Source of the DNA: Theocolax elegans
Lineage: Eukaryota > Arthropoda > Insecta > Hymenoptera > Cerocephalidae
Length of the DNA stretch: 64,000 nucleotides
Assembly: GCA_026168455.1 (NCBI GenBank)
Contig: CM047430.1
Coordinates: forward strand, 74,601,393 to 74,665,392
Direction: 5' to 3'
In this document: one piece after another, positions 50,676 to 59,753 of the stretch
How positions within the stretch are numbered: the first letter of the stretch is position 1
Layout of the letters: each line of letters starts with the position of its first letter
Made by a program: the position numbers and the translations under genes
Notes under the pieces: generated by a model
The model's database searches: none
Told to the model about the DNA's origin: nothing
The model's input: only the letters and a program-made list of their open reading frames with translations

Positions 50676-52254
50676 TATTCTTTGTTTATCTAGTCTCATT
50701 TACGGAAAAATTTTTTTGAAACCGATTTATTACCCAGTTTTCTGCAGCCTCTTTGTGAAATCCATTTTATTATAACTACTTTATGCAGCACAATTATCAA
50801 GTTTCTTCTCTGTTTATCTAGTCTCATTTACGGAAAAATATAGGAATAATTCAAGTCATTGTGTTTCAAAACAATCTGTAAACATTAATTTTATATTCGC
50901 AACAACTTACAAAATCACAAATGCCCTGAAGTGATGGAATTCGACGCGCCGTATTCAAGTAATTTTAGCACATCTGGCAAGCTAGCTAAAAATAACTGGG
51001 TGGGGTCATAAGGACTAATTTTTCAAGACGAACACAATGCAATTGGTTTTTTTGAAATCGGTTTATTACCCAGTGTTCGGGAGCCGCTTTGTGAAATCCA
51101 TTTAATTAAAACTACTTTATGCAGCACAATTATCAAGTTTCTTGTCTGTTTATCTAGTCTCATTTACGGAAAAATATATGAATAATTCAAGTCATTGGTG
51201 TTTCAAAACAATCTGTAAACATTTATTTTATATTCGCAACAACTTACAAAATCACGAATGCCCTGAAGTGATGGAATTCGACGCGCCGTATTCAAGTAAT
51301 TTTAGCACATCTGGCAAGCTAGCTAGGAAAAAACTGGGTCGGGGCATAAGGACTAATTTTTCAAGACGAACACAATGTAATTGGTTTTTTTGAAATCGGT
51401 TTATTACCCAGTGTTCGGGAGCCGCTTTGGGAAATCCATTTAATTAAAACTACTTTATGCAGCACAATGATCAAGTTTCTTCTCTGTTTATCTAGTCTCA
51501 TTTTTTGAAATCGGTTTATTACCCAGTGTTCGGGAGCCGCTTTGGGAAATCCATTTAATTAAAACTACTTTATGCAGCACAATGAGCAAGTTTCTTCTCT
51601 GTTTATCTAGTCTCATTACGGAAAAATATATGAATAATTCAAGTCATTGTGTTTCAAAACAATCTGTAACATTTATTTTATATTCGCAACAACTTACAAA
51701 ATCATGAATGCCCTGAAGTGATGGAATTCGACGGGCCGTATTCAAGTAATTTTAGCACATCTGGCAAGCTAGCTAGAAAAAAACTGGGTGGGGTCATAAG
51801 GACTAATTTTTCAAGACGAACACAATGCAATTGGTTTTTTGAAATCGGTTTATTACCAAGTGTTCGGCAGCCGCTTTGTGAAATCCATTTAATTAAAAAT
51901 ACTTTATGCAGCATAATCCTCAAGTTTATTCTTTGTTTATCTAGTCTCATTTACGGAAAAATATATGAATAATTCAAGTCATTGTGTTTCAAAACAATCT
52001 GTAAATATTTATTTTATATTCGCAACAACTTACAAAATCACAAATGCCCTGAAGTGATGGAATTCGACGCGCCGTATTCAAGTAATTTTAGCACATCTGG
52101 CAAGCTAGCTAAAAAAAACTGGGTCGGGTCATAAGGACTAATTTTTCAAGACGAACACAATGCAATTGGTTTTTTTGAAATCGGTTTATTACCCAGTGTT
52201 CGACAGCCTCTTTGTGAAATCCATTTAAATAAAACTACTTTATGCAGCACAATG
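50676..52254 (+). repeat. 338-bp tandem repeat array
   Basis: Direct copies marked by GGTTTATTACCCAGTGTTC at about 51057, 51395, 51508, 51845 and 52180. The usual period is about 335-341 bp; one short unit (about 113 bp) lacks the middle. Landmarks in each full unit are TATGCAGCACAAT, TGTTTATCTAGTCTCATTT and GGAATTCGACGCGCCG. ORFs inside follow the repeat and are not called. The array is cut at 52254 by element 2 and resumes at 61329. Confidence 0.93.
52251..52254. other. Target site duplication of element 2, left copy (AATG)
   Basis: AATG precedes the LTR start and recurs at 61329-61332. The uninterrupted repeat has GCAGCACAATGATCAAG at this place, so the duplication is confirmed by sibling copies. 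Confidence 0.93.
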
Positions 52255-53939
52255 TGCAAGGTACCGATTCATAGGTAAAATGAATCGATATCTTGGCTCC
52301 AGGCAACTCGCCGCTACTAAGCAAATTCAAGTCAGCCAAGAGAGAAACCAAGTAACGAAAAGATTTATGTTTTTATTTAATTATTTTAAAAAAAAAAAAT
52401 CGGGCTCTCTCAAGCGTTGGTATGCGGACGTTTGAAGGTCTCGATACAAGCAAGTACACCGAAACTCGCACCGCATAGCATCGCTTTGGAGATCGCGTTA
52501 TAATTTTTCTATAGGCCATTAAAAAAATATTATATTTTAATTCCTTTTTACATACACTAACTATAGAAAGTTCGGTTTAGCTATAGTAGCATCACGCGTA
52601 CTCTCTCTCTCTCTAGGCTAGACTCTCTCGCGGGCGGGGCTTTCGCTGCAAGCTTAGACAACGGGGCGCGCGGTATGGTAAAGTAGATGGCTGAGTAGGG
52701 CTGCGTCAACCTTTTAAGAAATTGTAAGTAAATGAGCTATTGCGCAAGCGGTACTTGGTCGCGCCGCCAAAGCTCAGCCGTTTGCTTTATTAACGTGCGC
52801 ACAGCGGACAATAGGCTTTTTTCTTTTCCTTTTCTCGAGCTCTCTGCTCTCGTCCCTCGACGTCGAAGGAAGCCGCTCCCGGAGGACCACCCTGTGTCCG
52901 GTACCAGCCAAGGAGTAAAATGTAAGCTGGGTAATTAAGGAGATATAATTATCTCCTGATAATATAATTAATATCCCCCAGAATTACGCCAATAGGCCAA
53001 ACTGGGTAGGCAGGCCTCGGCTAGCCTTTTGGATAGTATTATATTACTATTCTTTTTTTTTGTTAATAAGTCCACTAACCCGAGCCCACGAAGCAAAATA
53101 AAAAGAGTCTTCGACTCGTCCTGTGTGACCGGGATCGTCCGTCGGCCCTAGGCCTAACGTACTTGAACCCAAAGGGTCTCCAGGTTTTTGCTGGCCTCTA
53201 ATCTTCCTTCTAAAGTGCGCGAAATAGTTTAAAATCCTACCTTCCTGACTAATATTTTCATCCCTTTTGTATTCGGGTAGAACTCGGGTAGGTAATTTTT
53301 ATTTTATTAATTCCGTTCAGTTTCATCAGCATTTCCCTTTTTTGTTACATATATATATTTTTTATATATATAATTGAATTGCAAATTACAATGGCTCGCA
53401 TTTACGGAATAAAATGTTCTATATAAAAAAGGAAAAATTAATAAACTCTTAAACGATCGAAAGTGCACAATCAATAAATAAAAATATAATTATACATTTT
53501 TTTTTTTACTTTTGTATTAATTGAAAATAAATTAAAGAGTTTTCTACATAAAACATATATACAGTATATTTTGTTGAATACCTGTTTTACCCATATTTCC
53601 TCAGACATTTTTCTTCTTTTCATAAATTTACAACATTTATTTAGAGTGGTCGGCAAATTGAAAATATAAGTTTTAATTTTACGTCTAATAAATGCTTTTC
53701 CTTTTGTATCTATTTCTTGCTTATGATCACAATATAATAATTTTCTGCATAGCAGTTATTAACATTTTTCTCTAAAATAAATATCTAAGCAACTCAGGTT
53801 GCATATATTACGATTAATATTTAATTAATATATATTTGGCCGTAAAAGCACCACTGTTCGACAACGTTTCGGCGAACCCAGAAAGCTGCTAAAGGTAATT
53901 ATTAACTATAATTTAAGATAGCCAAAACGAAACGTTGCA
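52255..53939 (+). repeat. 5' LTR of element 2
   Basis: 1685 bp, from TGCAAGG to GTTGCA. It matches the 3' LTR with only a few substitutions but contains about 110 bp near 53350-53465 that the 3' LTR lacks. A GGAGATA-TAAT-TATCTCC dyad is at about 52940. Short ORFs in it recur in the 3' LTR and lack domains. Confidence 0.95.
52600..52640 (+). promoter_or_regulatory. Candidate LTR promoter elements (CT tract and GC box)
   Basis: A CTCTCTCTCTCTCT run at 52600-52614, of the kind bound by GAGA factor in insects, is followed by GGGCGGGGC at 52632-52640, a GC-box match. Both recur in the 3' LTR. Promoter use is inferred, not shown. Confidence 0.35.
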
Positions 53940-53942
53940 GAA

Positions 53943-53959
53943 TGGCATCCCTTGTGGGG
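53943..53959 (+). promoter_or_regulatory. Primer binding site of element 2
   Basis: TGGCATCCCTTGTGGGG begins three bases after the LTR end; the leading TGG matches the CCA end of a tRNA. It most resembles the complement of tRNA-Asn but with mismatches, so the primer tRNA is not certain. Confidence 0.6.
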
Positions 53960-54151
53960 AAATGGTAAAAAAAAATCATAGGTATTCAGCAAAATAATTT
54001 AGCTAAAGAATTAATCATTTATAGTTTTTAACTAATCTTTAACTTCGATTTCCTAATTTCAACAACATATATAGAACATTATACGTAACAGCTGATAGTC
54101 GTGTAAGCATAAAATTAAAGATAAGCTGATTGACCTGAACAATTAAATAAA

Positions 54152-55798
54152 ATGACCAATAAATCGCACACGCGTGGTAGAGGAGGAAAACCCCGGGCCA
54201 AAACGAATCTGGCTAGTAGGTTCTCCCAGGATAGTGCAACCCACGTCCAAAAGGGCAGACAAGGTTTGAGATCACTCGCCGCGTCAAATAATAGAAAATC
54301 CTCTGAATTCTCAGCATCTGATAGCCCACAGAACAGAGAGGGGGCTCCTGTTCAACAATCAGGTGTACAAATAGTTTCCTCGCGGGAAGATTTTAAAGAT
54401 CAAGGTGCCGAACCAACAGAGCGCAAATCACATTTGTCGCCAAACATCCCGTCGGAAATAATCGATCAAACCTCGCGAACGGAATCCCAGCATCCCGCCA
54501 ATCGTAGGCGTACGATGTCAGAATCACAGAGACGAGACTCTCTTTACGGTCCAGCTGGGGGGCAGGACCCTTTTAAAGAAATGCGGCAGGAACTTTCCCA
54601 GATCCTTATAACTTTGCATGCACGAAATAAAAAACTTGAGCAGCGCGCCGAAGGGGTAGAAGTACGTGTCGATAAGCTAAATGAGATGTGCGCGAAATTT
54701 GCATCATGGAGTGCGAGATTAATCGACGTCGGCGATAAGCGCACAGAACAGTTAGAGCAACATGAAGCCGACATCGAATATATTTCGCGCATAAGTAACG
54801 ACGCGCACGAATTAGCATTTCGCACCCGTGATTTAGCAGAAAAAGCCGTCAAGCAAGCCGAATTACAAAGTGAAAAGGTCGTAGATGTCCAAAAAGATAT
54901 AAAGACGTGTATTGACCAAATTCAAAATACACGGACGGAAATTAACCGGTTAGCGACGCGAAGAATCGGCACAGTCCCCAATAACAAAGCTTTATACCCT
55001 TTTAAGTTAGATTTGCCAGTATTCCAAGCAGCGGCTTATGAAAAACCCATGCAATACCTTTCCTTGATTGTTAGATATTTAGAGGCAGTAGATGCAACGA
55101 GAGATAATTTTAAACACATAATTAGTCAATCGTTAAAAGGTCCGTGTAAAGATTGGTGGGATCATGTCGAACCTCGAATCGAGACAATTAAGGATTTTGA
55201 AGATCGGTTTAAGAATCGATATTGGAACGGCGAAGTCCAAATGAAAATTAAACGCAATCTTGAGTTCGGATTTTATCGAGCCGACGGCAATCTATCGCGC
55301 AGTGAATATGTCTTTAAATTGCATAACGAGGTAAAAATGCTGGATGATCCTCCGACAGAGAAATCTGTTGTTGAATGTTTATCCAGGCATTTTGACGACC
55401 AAGTGCAAATTGCCGTCCCGTCTCGAGGGATCCAAACGATCGACCAATTAATTTTCTTATTGGATAATTTAGACTCGGTCGGAATGTTAAATTCTTCTGT
55501 CGGAAATACTAAGTTCGTGAGTTTCTCGGACAATCAAAACCGTTCGTCGAATGAACATTTAGATAGGTTTACTTCTTCGACCCCTAGGGAGAATTATCCG
55601 CGGAGATTTTTCTCTCCCCATCGGGAAAATCAACCACAAACTTACCGAAGAGATACTACGCCTAGTCCAAACAGAAACCGAGTTCGACAAACGACTGCTA
55701 GTCACGATTACCCGCCTCGTCATATCAACGAAATAGAGATAAATCGGGATAACCGGCAATACGACCATGATTCTGATTTACAAAATGCGGAAAACTAA
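54152..55798 (+). CDS. gag: Element 2 Gag, 548 aa
   Basis: Intact structural polyprotein. Residues 1-130 are hydrophilic and basic (an N-terminal GRGGKPRAK patch). Residues about 142-268 are a long coiled coil (ELSQILITLHARNKKLEQR). Residues about 285-445 are a Retrotrans_gag-type capsid region (KDWWDHVEPRIETIKDF, FEDRFKNRYWNG). The tail from about 450 is rich in R, P, N and S. No CCHC zinc knuckle is present, so RNA binding probably relies on the basic tail, as known for some Gypsy Gags. The start follows a leader of about 210 bp and has an A-rich context. The end overlaps the pol frame (55774-55798), and GGAAAAC precedes the stop, a possible though non-canonical -1 slippery site. Confidence 0.93.
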   Translation: MTNKSHTRGRGGKPRAKTNLASRFSQDSATHVQKGRQGLRSLAASNNRKSSEFSASDSPQNREGAPVQQSGVQIVSSREDFKDQGAEPTERKSHLSPNIPSEIIDQTSRTESQHPANRRRTMSESQRRDSLYGPAGGQDPFKEMRQELSQILITLHARNKKLEQRAEGVEVRVDKLNEMCAKFASWSARLIDVGDKRTEQLEQHEADIEYISRISNDAHELAFRTRDLAEKAVKQAELQSEKVVDVQKDIKTCIDQIQNTRTEINRLATRRIGTVPNNKALYPFKLDLPVFQAAAYEKPMQYLSLIVRYLEAVDATRDNFKHIISQSLKGPCKDWWDHVEPRIETIKDFEDRFKNRYWNGEVQMKIKRNLEFGFYRADGNLSRSEYVFKLHNEVKMLDDPPTEKSVVECLSRHFDDQVQIAVPSRGIQTIDQLIFLLDNLDSVGMLNSSVGNTKFVSFSDNQNRSSNEHLDRFTSSTPRENYPRRFFSPHRENQPQTYRRDTTPSPNRNRVRQTTASHDYPPRHINEIEINRDNRQYDHDSDLQNAEN

Positions 55799-56286
55799 GT
55801 ACGGTTGTACCAGAAGCCTCGGATAGGTCCAGGTTAGGCTGTGAGAGTCCAAACCGACCAACTCTGAGTACAACATCTCATTCATATTTTTCGGATATAG
55901 GCGGTAAGCTCTTATCGTGTAATTCTGTATTTAATAAAACTCGTGATTTTCTATTATCGGAGGACGATGCCCAACCAATAAAGCGACCCTCAACAGTTTG
56001 CCCTGAGATAGCGATTTCCATTGAAGGTGTAGAAACTTCAGCTCTCGTAGATACGGGCAGTTGAGTTACTTGTATTTCCGAGCATTTTTATAATGAAAAT
56101 ATAACTCGTTTTAAATCATGTCCGACGCTCCCTATATCAGGACTACAGGTAACGGGGTTCACAGGAGAAAAATCAGTCAATATAAAGAAACAAATCTTAG
56201 CGGAGTTCGTTGCAAATAATTTTAAAATATCCGCAACCTTTTTAGTTATTCCTAGACTGATACGAGACTGTATTATCGGCATAGAC
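55774..56286 (+). pseudogene. Element 2 protease region with in-frame TGA
   Basis: Open in the pol frame from 55774, overlapping the gag end by 25 nt in -1. Protease hallmarks are the active site ALVDTGS (Asp codon at 56050) and, later, the C-terminal IIGID just before 56287. A TGA codon at 56062-56064 follows DTGS directly; the frame then continues as VTCISEH and on to the end of pol at 59223. The active-site residues themselves are intact. The stop may be an inactivating mutation, an assembly error or a recoded codon; the sequence cannot decide. Confidence 0.85.
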
Positions 56287-59223
56287 TTGCAGGAGAAAAT
56301 GGGTTTGGTCATTGATACGGGAAAAAAGAAATGTATTATTAATCCCAATGGTTCATCAGTAAACCACGTTTTTTCGTTTATATCGGCCCAAGTAGAAGAA
56401 AACGACCGAAAGATTGTAAATCATATCGAGGTTATTGTAACGGATGATCTAAAACGAGACATCTCAAAAGGCAATTTGACAGATGATGAACTCGAAAATA
56501 AATTAAATTCAATAAATTTCAAGGATCAGAGAGATAAAAACAAATTAAGAAAACTAATCACCGATTATCGGAGTATTTTTAGTAAAGAGCCAGGAAGATT
56601 TCGTAATTTTGCATATAGATTCATTTTAAAAAATGAAGTTCCGTACTTTCATAAATCATATCCGATTCCTATCCAATATAGAGAAAGAATTGATGAGGAA
56701 ATAAAACGAATGATTCACCTAAATATTATCGAACGCAGTACAAGCCCTTACATAAACCCTTTAGTACCTGTCATCAAACGTAACGGATCAATTAGACTTT
56801 GCCTCGACGCTCGTGAATTAAATAAAATCCTCCAAGATGACCATGACGGCCCTGAGGATATCGATCAGGTTATATCTCGAATTCACGGTATAGGGATTAT
56901 GAGTTCGATCGACTTAACGGCAAGCTTTTGGCAGATAGAGCTGCATGAAGACTCGCGCAAATATACGGGATTTTTACATCGCGGCAAAACATATCAATTT
57001 AAAGTAGTCCCATTTGGTACAAAGGTTAGCATGGCCGCTCTGCGTAGGGCTTCAGAAGCAACCCTATCTGAACTCGATGCGTTTATTGCGGACTTTGCTG
57101 ATGATTGGCTCATTTTCTCTTGCACTTTCGACGAACATTTAGTACACCTAGAAAAAATTTTTCGTAGGTTATCGCAAAACAACGTAACGGTAAATTTCGA
57201 CAAGATCGTCTTTTTTCGACAAGAAATTAAATTCCTTGGGTTTATTTTATCAATTCACGGAATCCGACACGATCCTGATAAGGTACAAGGGATACAAAAC
57301 TTCACACCCCCTAAAAATATTCGACAACTTCGAGGTTACCTAGGTCTAATAAATTTTTGCTCTAGATTCACTCCTTTGTTAGCTGACACTGTCTCTCCAC
57401 TATTAAATCTATTGAAAAAGGGTAGCAAATATAAATGGCTTGATATACATCAAAAAGCTTTTGATGCTTCAAAATCGCTAATCACTGAAAATATTCTTTT
57501 ACATCACGCGTTCCGAGAGAAGCCTTTCTTCCTAACTACCGATGCTAGCGGATATGCTTTAGACGCCGTTTTAAGTCAATTAGATAATAATCAACAGCAT
57601 CGCATCGTTGCATGCGCCAGCAGATCTTTAAAAGGTGCCGAGTTGCTGGCTATAGTGTGGGCGTTAACGAAATTTAGACATTTTCTCCTGGGCTCTAAGA
57701 TAATTATTCGATCGGATCATCAAGCTCTTAGTTTCTTGATGTCGTGCAGATTCGTGAGCGGGCGTTTAACACGATGGATGTATGCAATATCTGAATATAA
57801 TTATACAATTGAATATATCCCGGGAAATAGTAATATTATCGCAGATGCTTTTAGTCGGTTAATCAAACCTCTCACACAGGCACCGGAAGCTACCATCGCA
57901 CTAAGCCTGCTAAGATCACCGGACTCAAATCTAAGAAAACTCCTTGTCAATATTTCAAACGAGCAGCAAAATGATTCTCGACTTAAAATCATTCTAGACA
58001 AATTGCGGAATGACGTCAAAATTAAAGATTTTGTAATCCACGAGAACAGATTAATGAAAGGCCCTATCGATAAGCTTACAATCGTGTTAACAAAGGAAAT
58101 TGCAATTAAACTGATAAATGAAATTCATGAATTATTTGGCCATATCGGTACAACAAAATGTTATCAAACCTTTGTAGAAGCGTTTTACTTCCCAAAGGCT
58201 AGGAAATTAGTCGCGAGTATTATCCGCACGTGTGATTCCTGTCAGCGTAATAAAACATACACGCACAACACAGCGTCGTATACAAAGCCGATCATTCCAA
58301 CTGCCCCAAACCAACATCTATCAATTGATTTTTACGGTCCATTGCCTCCAAGCCGGGGAGGAGTACGTCATATTCTCGCAGTTTTGGATGTCTTTACTAA
58401 ATTTCTCGTCCTATACCCGATTAAAAAGGCTACAACATCCACTGTCATCAACAAACTCTTTTTAGAATACATTCCTAAATATGGCAAACCCTCCAAGGTT
58501 CAGGTAGATCACGGGGCCCAATTTACTTCGCGAATGTGGACAAGTCGGTTAATAAAAGCTGGAATTAAGCCCATCTTTTCGGCAATTCGTAACCCCAAAA
58601 GCAATATCGTAGAGCGCAATAATAAAGAAATTGGTCGGTTTTTTAGAACTTTGATATCGGATAAACACAAGAAATGGGCAAATTTCGTCCCATTTATCGA
58701 ACAAGCTATCAACGAGAGTTATCATGATACAACAGAAATAACGCCCTATGAATTACAATTTAATAAAAAACCTACACGCTTTTGGGAGAAGTGGGTTGCA
58801 CTACCGCCACGTAAAGACTTGCCATATGAAACAAAAATCCATCTTGTCTATGAAAAAATATCAAAAAAGGGATTAAAAAGAGCAGAAAAAATCAATAAAT
58901 CGATTACCCCGGTGACATATGCCGTGGGTGACCTGGTCTTAGTCAAGGCTTGTAATATCTCGGATGCCGTCCAAGGGATATGTGCGAAATTTCTTTCTTT
59001 ATACGAAGGCCCCTATCAAATAAATCGCATTAGTCATAGTTGTACCTTCGAAGTTAAGTATGTAAATAGCGATTTGATTAGAGGAATTTTTCACTCTGTA
59101 CAGCTCCGGCCTTATTATGTCCACAAAGAGACAGAGACGACAAATTCGGAGGCGGATACAGCGACAGATTCTGTGGTACGAAAAGCGAATTTCGCATTTG
59201 AAATGGGAGTTGGCAAAAATTGA
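56287..59223 (+). CDS. pol: Element 2 Pol: reverse transcriptase, RNase H, integrase
   Basis: Continuous 978-codon frame counted from its first ATG after the protease; true translation probably enters by frameshift from gag. RT spans about residues 115-330, with catalytic Asp209 (SIDLTASFW) and the box FADD (Asp272, Asp273), where most Gypsy RTs have YxDD. RNase H has Asp419 (TTDAS), Glu452, Asp477 (SDHQAL) and Asp520. The stretch before Glu452 (SRSLKGAELLAIV) is about eight residues shorter than usual. The integrase zinc module is H613, H619, C649, C652; catalytic residues are Asp681, Asp741 and Glu776 with D-x34-E spacing. A basic C-terminal region follows. It copies and integrates the element. 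The last 107 nt overlap ORF3. Confidence 0.95.
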   Translation: MQEKMGLVIDTGKKKCIINPNGSSVNHVFSFISAQVEENDRKIVNHIEVIVTDDLKRDISKGNLTDDELENKLNSINFKDQRDKNKLRKLITDYRSIFSKEPGRFRNFAYRFILKNEVPYFHKSYPIPIQYRERIDEEIKRMIHLNIIERSTSPYINPLVPVIKRNGSIRLCLDARELNKILQDDHDGPEDIDQVISRIHGIGIMSSIDLTASFWQIELHEDSRKYTGFLHRGKTYQFKVVPFGTKVSMAALRRASEATLSELDAFIADFADDWLIFSCTFDEHLVHLEKIFRRLSQNNVTVNFDKIVFFRQEIKFLGFILSIHGIRHDPDKVQGIQNFTPPKNIRQLRGYLGLINFCSRFTPLLADTVSPLLNLLKKGSKYKWLDIHQKAFDASKSLITENILLHHAFREKPFFLTTDASGYALDAVLSQLDNNQQHRIVACASRSLKGAELLAIVWALTKFRHFLLGSKIIIRSDHQALSFLMSCRFVSGRLTRWMYAISEYNYTIEYIPGNSNIIADAFSRLIKPLTQAPEATIALSLLRSPDSNLRKLLVNISNEQQNDSRLKIILDKLRNDVKIKDFVIHENRLMKGPIDKLTIVLTKEIAIKLINEIHELFGHIGTTKCYQTFVEAFYFPKARKLVASIIRTCDSCQRNKTYTHNTASYTKPIIPTAPNQHLSIDFYGPLPPSRGGVRHILAVLDVFTKFLVLYPIKKATTSTVINKLFLEYIPKYGKPSKVQVDHGAQFTSRMWTSRLIKAGIKPIFSAIRNPKSNIVERNNKEIGRFFRTLISDKHKKWANFVPFIEQAINESYHDTTEITPYELQFNKKPTRFWEKWVALPPRKDLPYETKIHLVYEKISKKGLKRAEKINKSITPVTYAVGDLVLVKACNISDAVQGICAKFLSLYEGPYQINRISHSCTFEVKYVNSDLIRGIFHSVQLRPYYVHKETETTNSEADTATDSVVRKANFAFEMGVGKN

Positions 59224-59554
59224 TGAGGAAAGAGATGAGGAGCTGACTCGTCTATACCATCCGGATGCACACGCTCAGAACTCTTCGGCAAAGAAATTAA
59301 AAATCTTTCCTCGCCCTTCCCTTGCTCAGAAGGAGGACATGCTCTTGGAGAGTCTGTTTAAGACATACGGGCATGCATCACGGTCTCCAGAGCAAGTGCC
59401 CGCGGAGATTCCTCCGGAAGAGCAGGAGAGAGTGAGAAGGAGTTTTATTGAGAACAACAAAGGAGCAAAAAGAAAACGAAGAACATCTGCAGAACTCGTC
59501 AGCACTGACCTTCTCGAATTGCATGCACCACCGAATTGGGAAGAGATGTTTTAG
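59117..59554 (+). CDS. Element 2 ORF3: small basic protein, 145 aa
   Basis: Starts inside the pol 3' end (107-nt overlap, different frame) and runs 145 codons to 59554 in the usual envelope position. It lacks a signal peptide and membrane segment, so it is not an envelope. The N-terminus is strongly basic (KRQRRQIRRRIQRQ), followed by a probable helix (WELAKIDEERDEELTRL); a second basic cluster, KGAKRKRRTS, lies near residue 122, like a nuclear localisation signal. It ends with an aromatic/acidic NWEEMF. The open frame outside the overlap argues for coding. Function unknown; an RNA- or nucleus-directed accessory role is inference from composition. Confidence 0.65.
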   Translation: MSTKRQRRQIRRRIQRQILWYEKRISHLKWELAKIDEERDEELTRLYHPDAHAQNSSAKKLKIFPRPSLAQKEDMLLESLFKTYGHASRSPEQVPAEIPPEEQERVRRSFIENNKGAKRKRRTSAELVSTDLLELHAPPNWEEMF

Positions 59555-59696
59555 ATTGATCGTCTTGCAAGGGGAAACGGACATTAAACAGCCCTTAGAC
59601 CCAGACCCGGGCAACTTAAGTTCTTGACGTAGTTTCTCAACATGGCTAGGAGCCCAAATTTCTAGTCATAACGCAGTATTTTCAAGAATTTAGTCC
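59555..59696 (+). other. 3' untranslated region of element 2
   Basis: Short stretch between ORF3 and the stem-loop; no further feature seen. Confidence 0.5.
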
Positions 59697-59742
59697 TAGA
59701 TTATAAATTTAATCCCTTATGATTGATTAAATTTATAATCTA
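59697..59742 (+). repeat. Perfect 17-bp inverted repeat before the polypurine tract
   Basis: TAGATTATAAATTTAAT at 59697-59713 and its exact reverse complement at 59726-59742, with a 12-nt loop. The right arm abuts the purine tract. Confidence 0.95.
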
Positions 59743-59753
59743 GTGGGGGGCTA
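59743..59753 (+). promoter_or_regulatory. Polypurine tract of element 2
   Basis: GTGGGGGG followed by CTA directly before the 3' LTR start (TGCAAGG at 59754); the expected plus-strand primer. Confidence 0.75.

Noticed and set aside
51142..51972. 83-84 codon ORFs in the 338-bp repeats.
   Set aside because: The same ORF appears in successive repeat copies and on both strands; explained by the repeat.
52732..52938. 68-codon ORF in the LTR of element 2 (again at 60231-60437), and a 61-codon minus-strand ORF at 53471-53656 (again at 60860-61045).
   Set aside because: Present only because LTRs are paired; low-complexity composition and no domain. An LTR-encoded peptide cannot be excluded but is unsupported.
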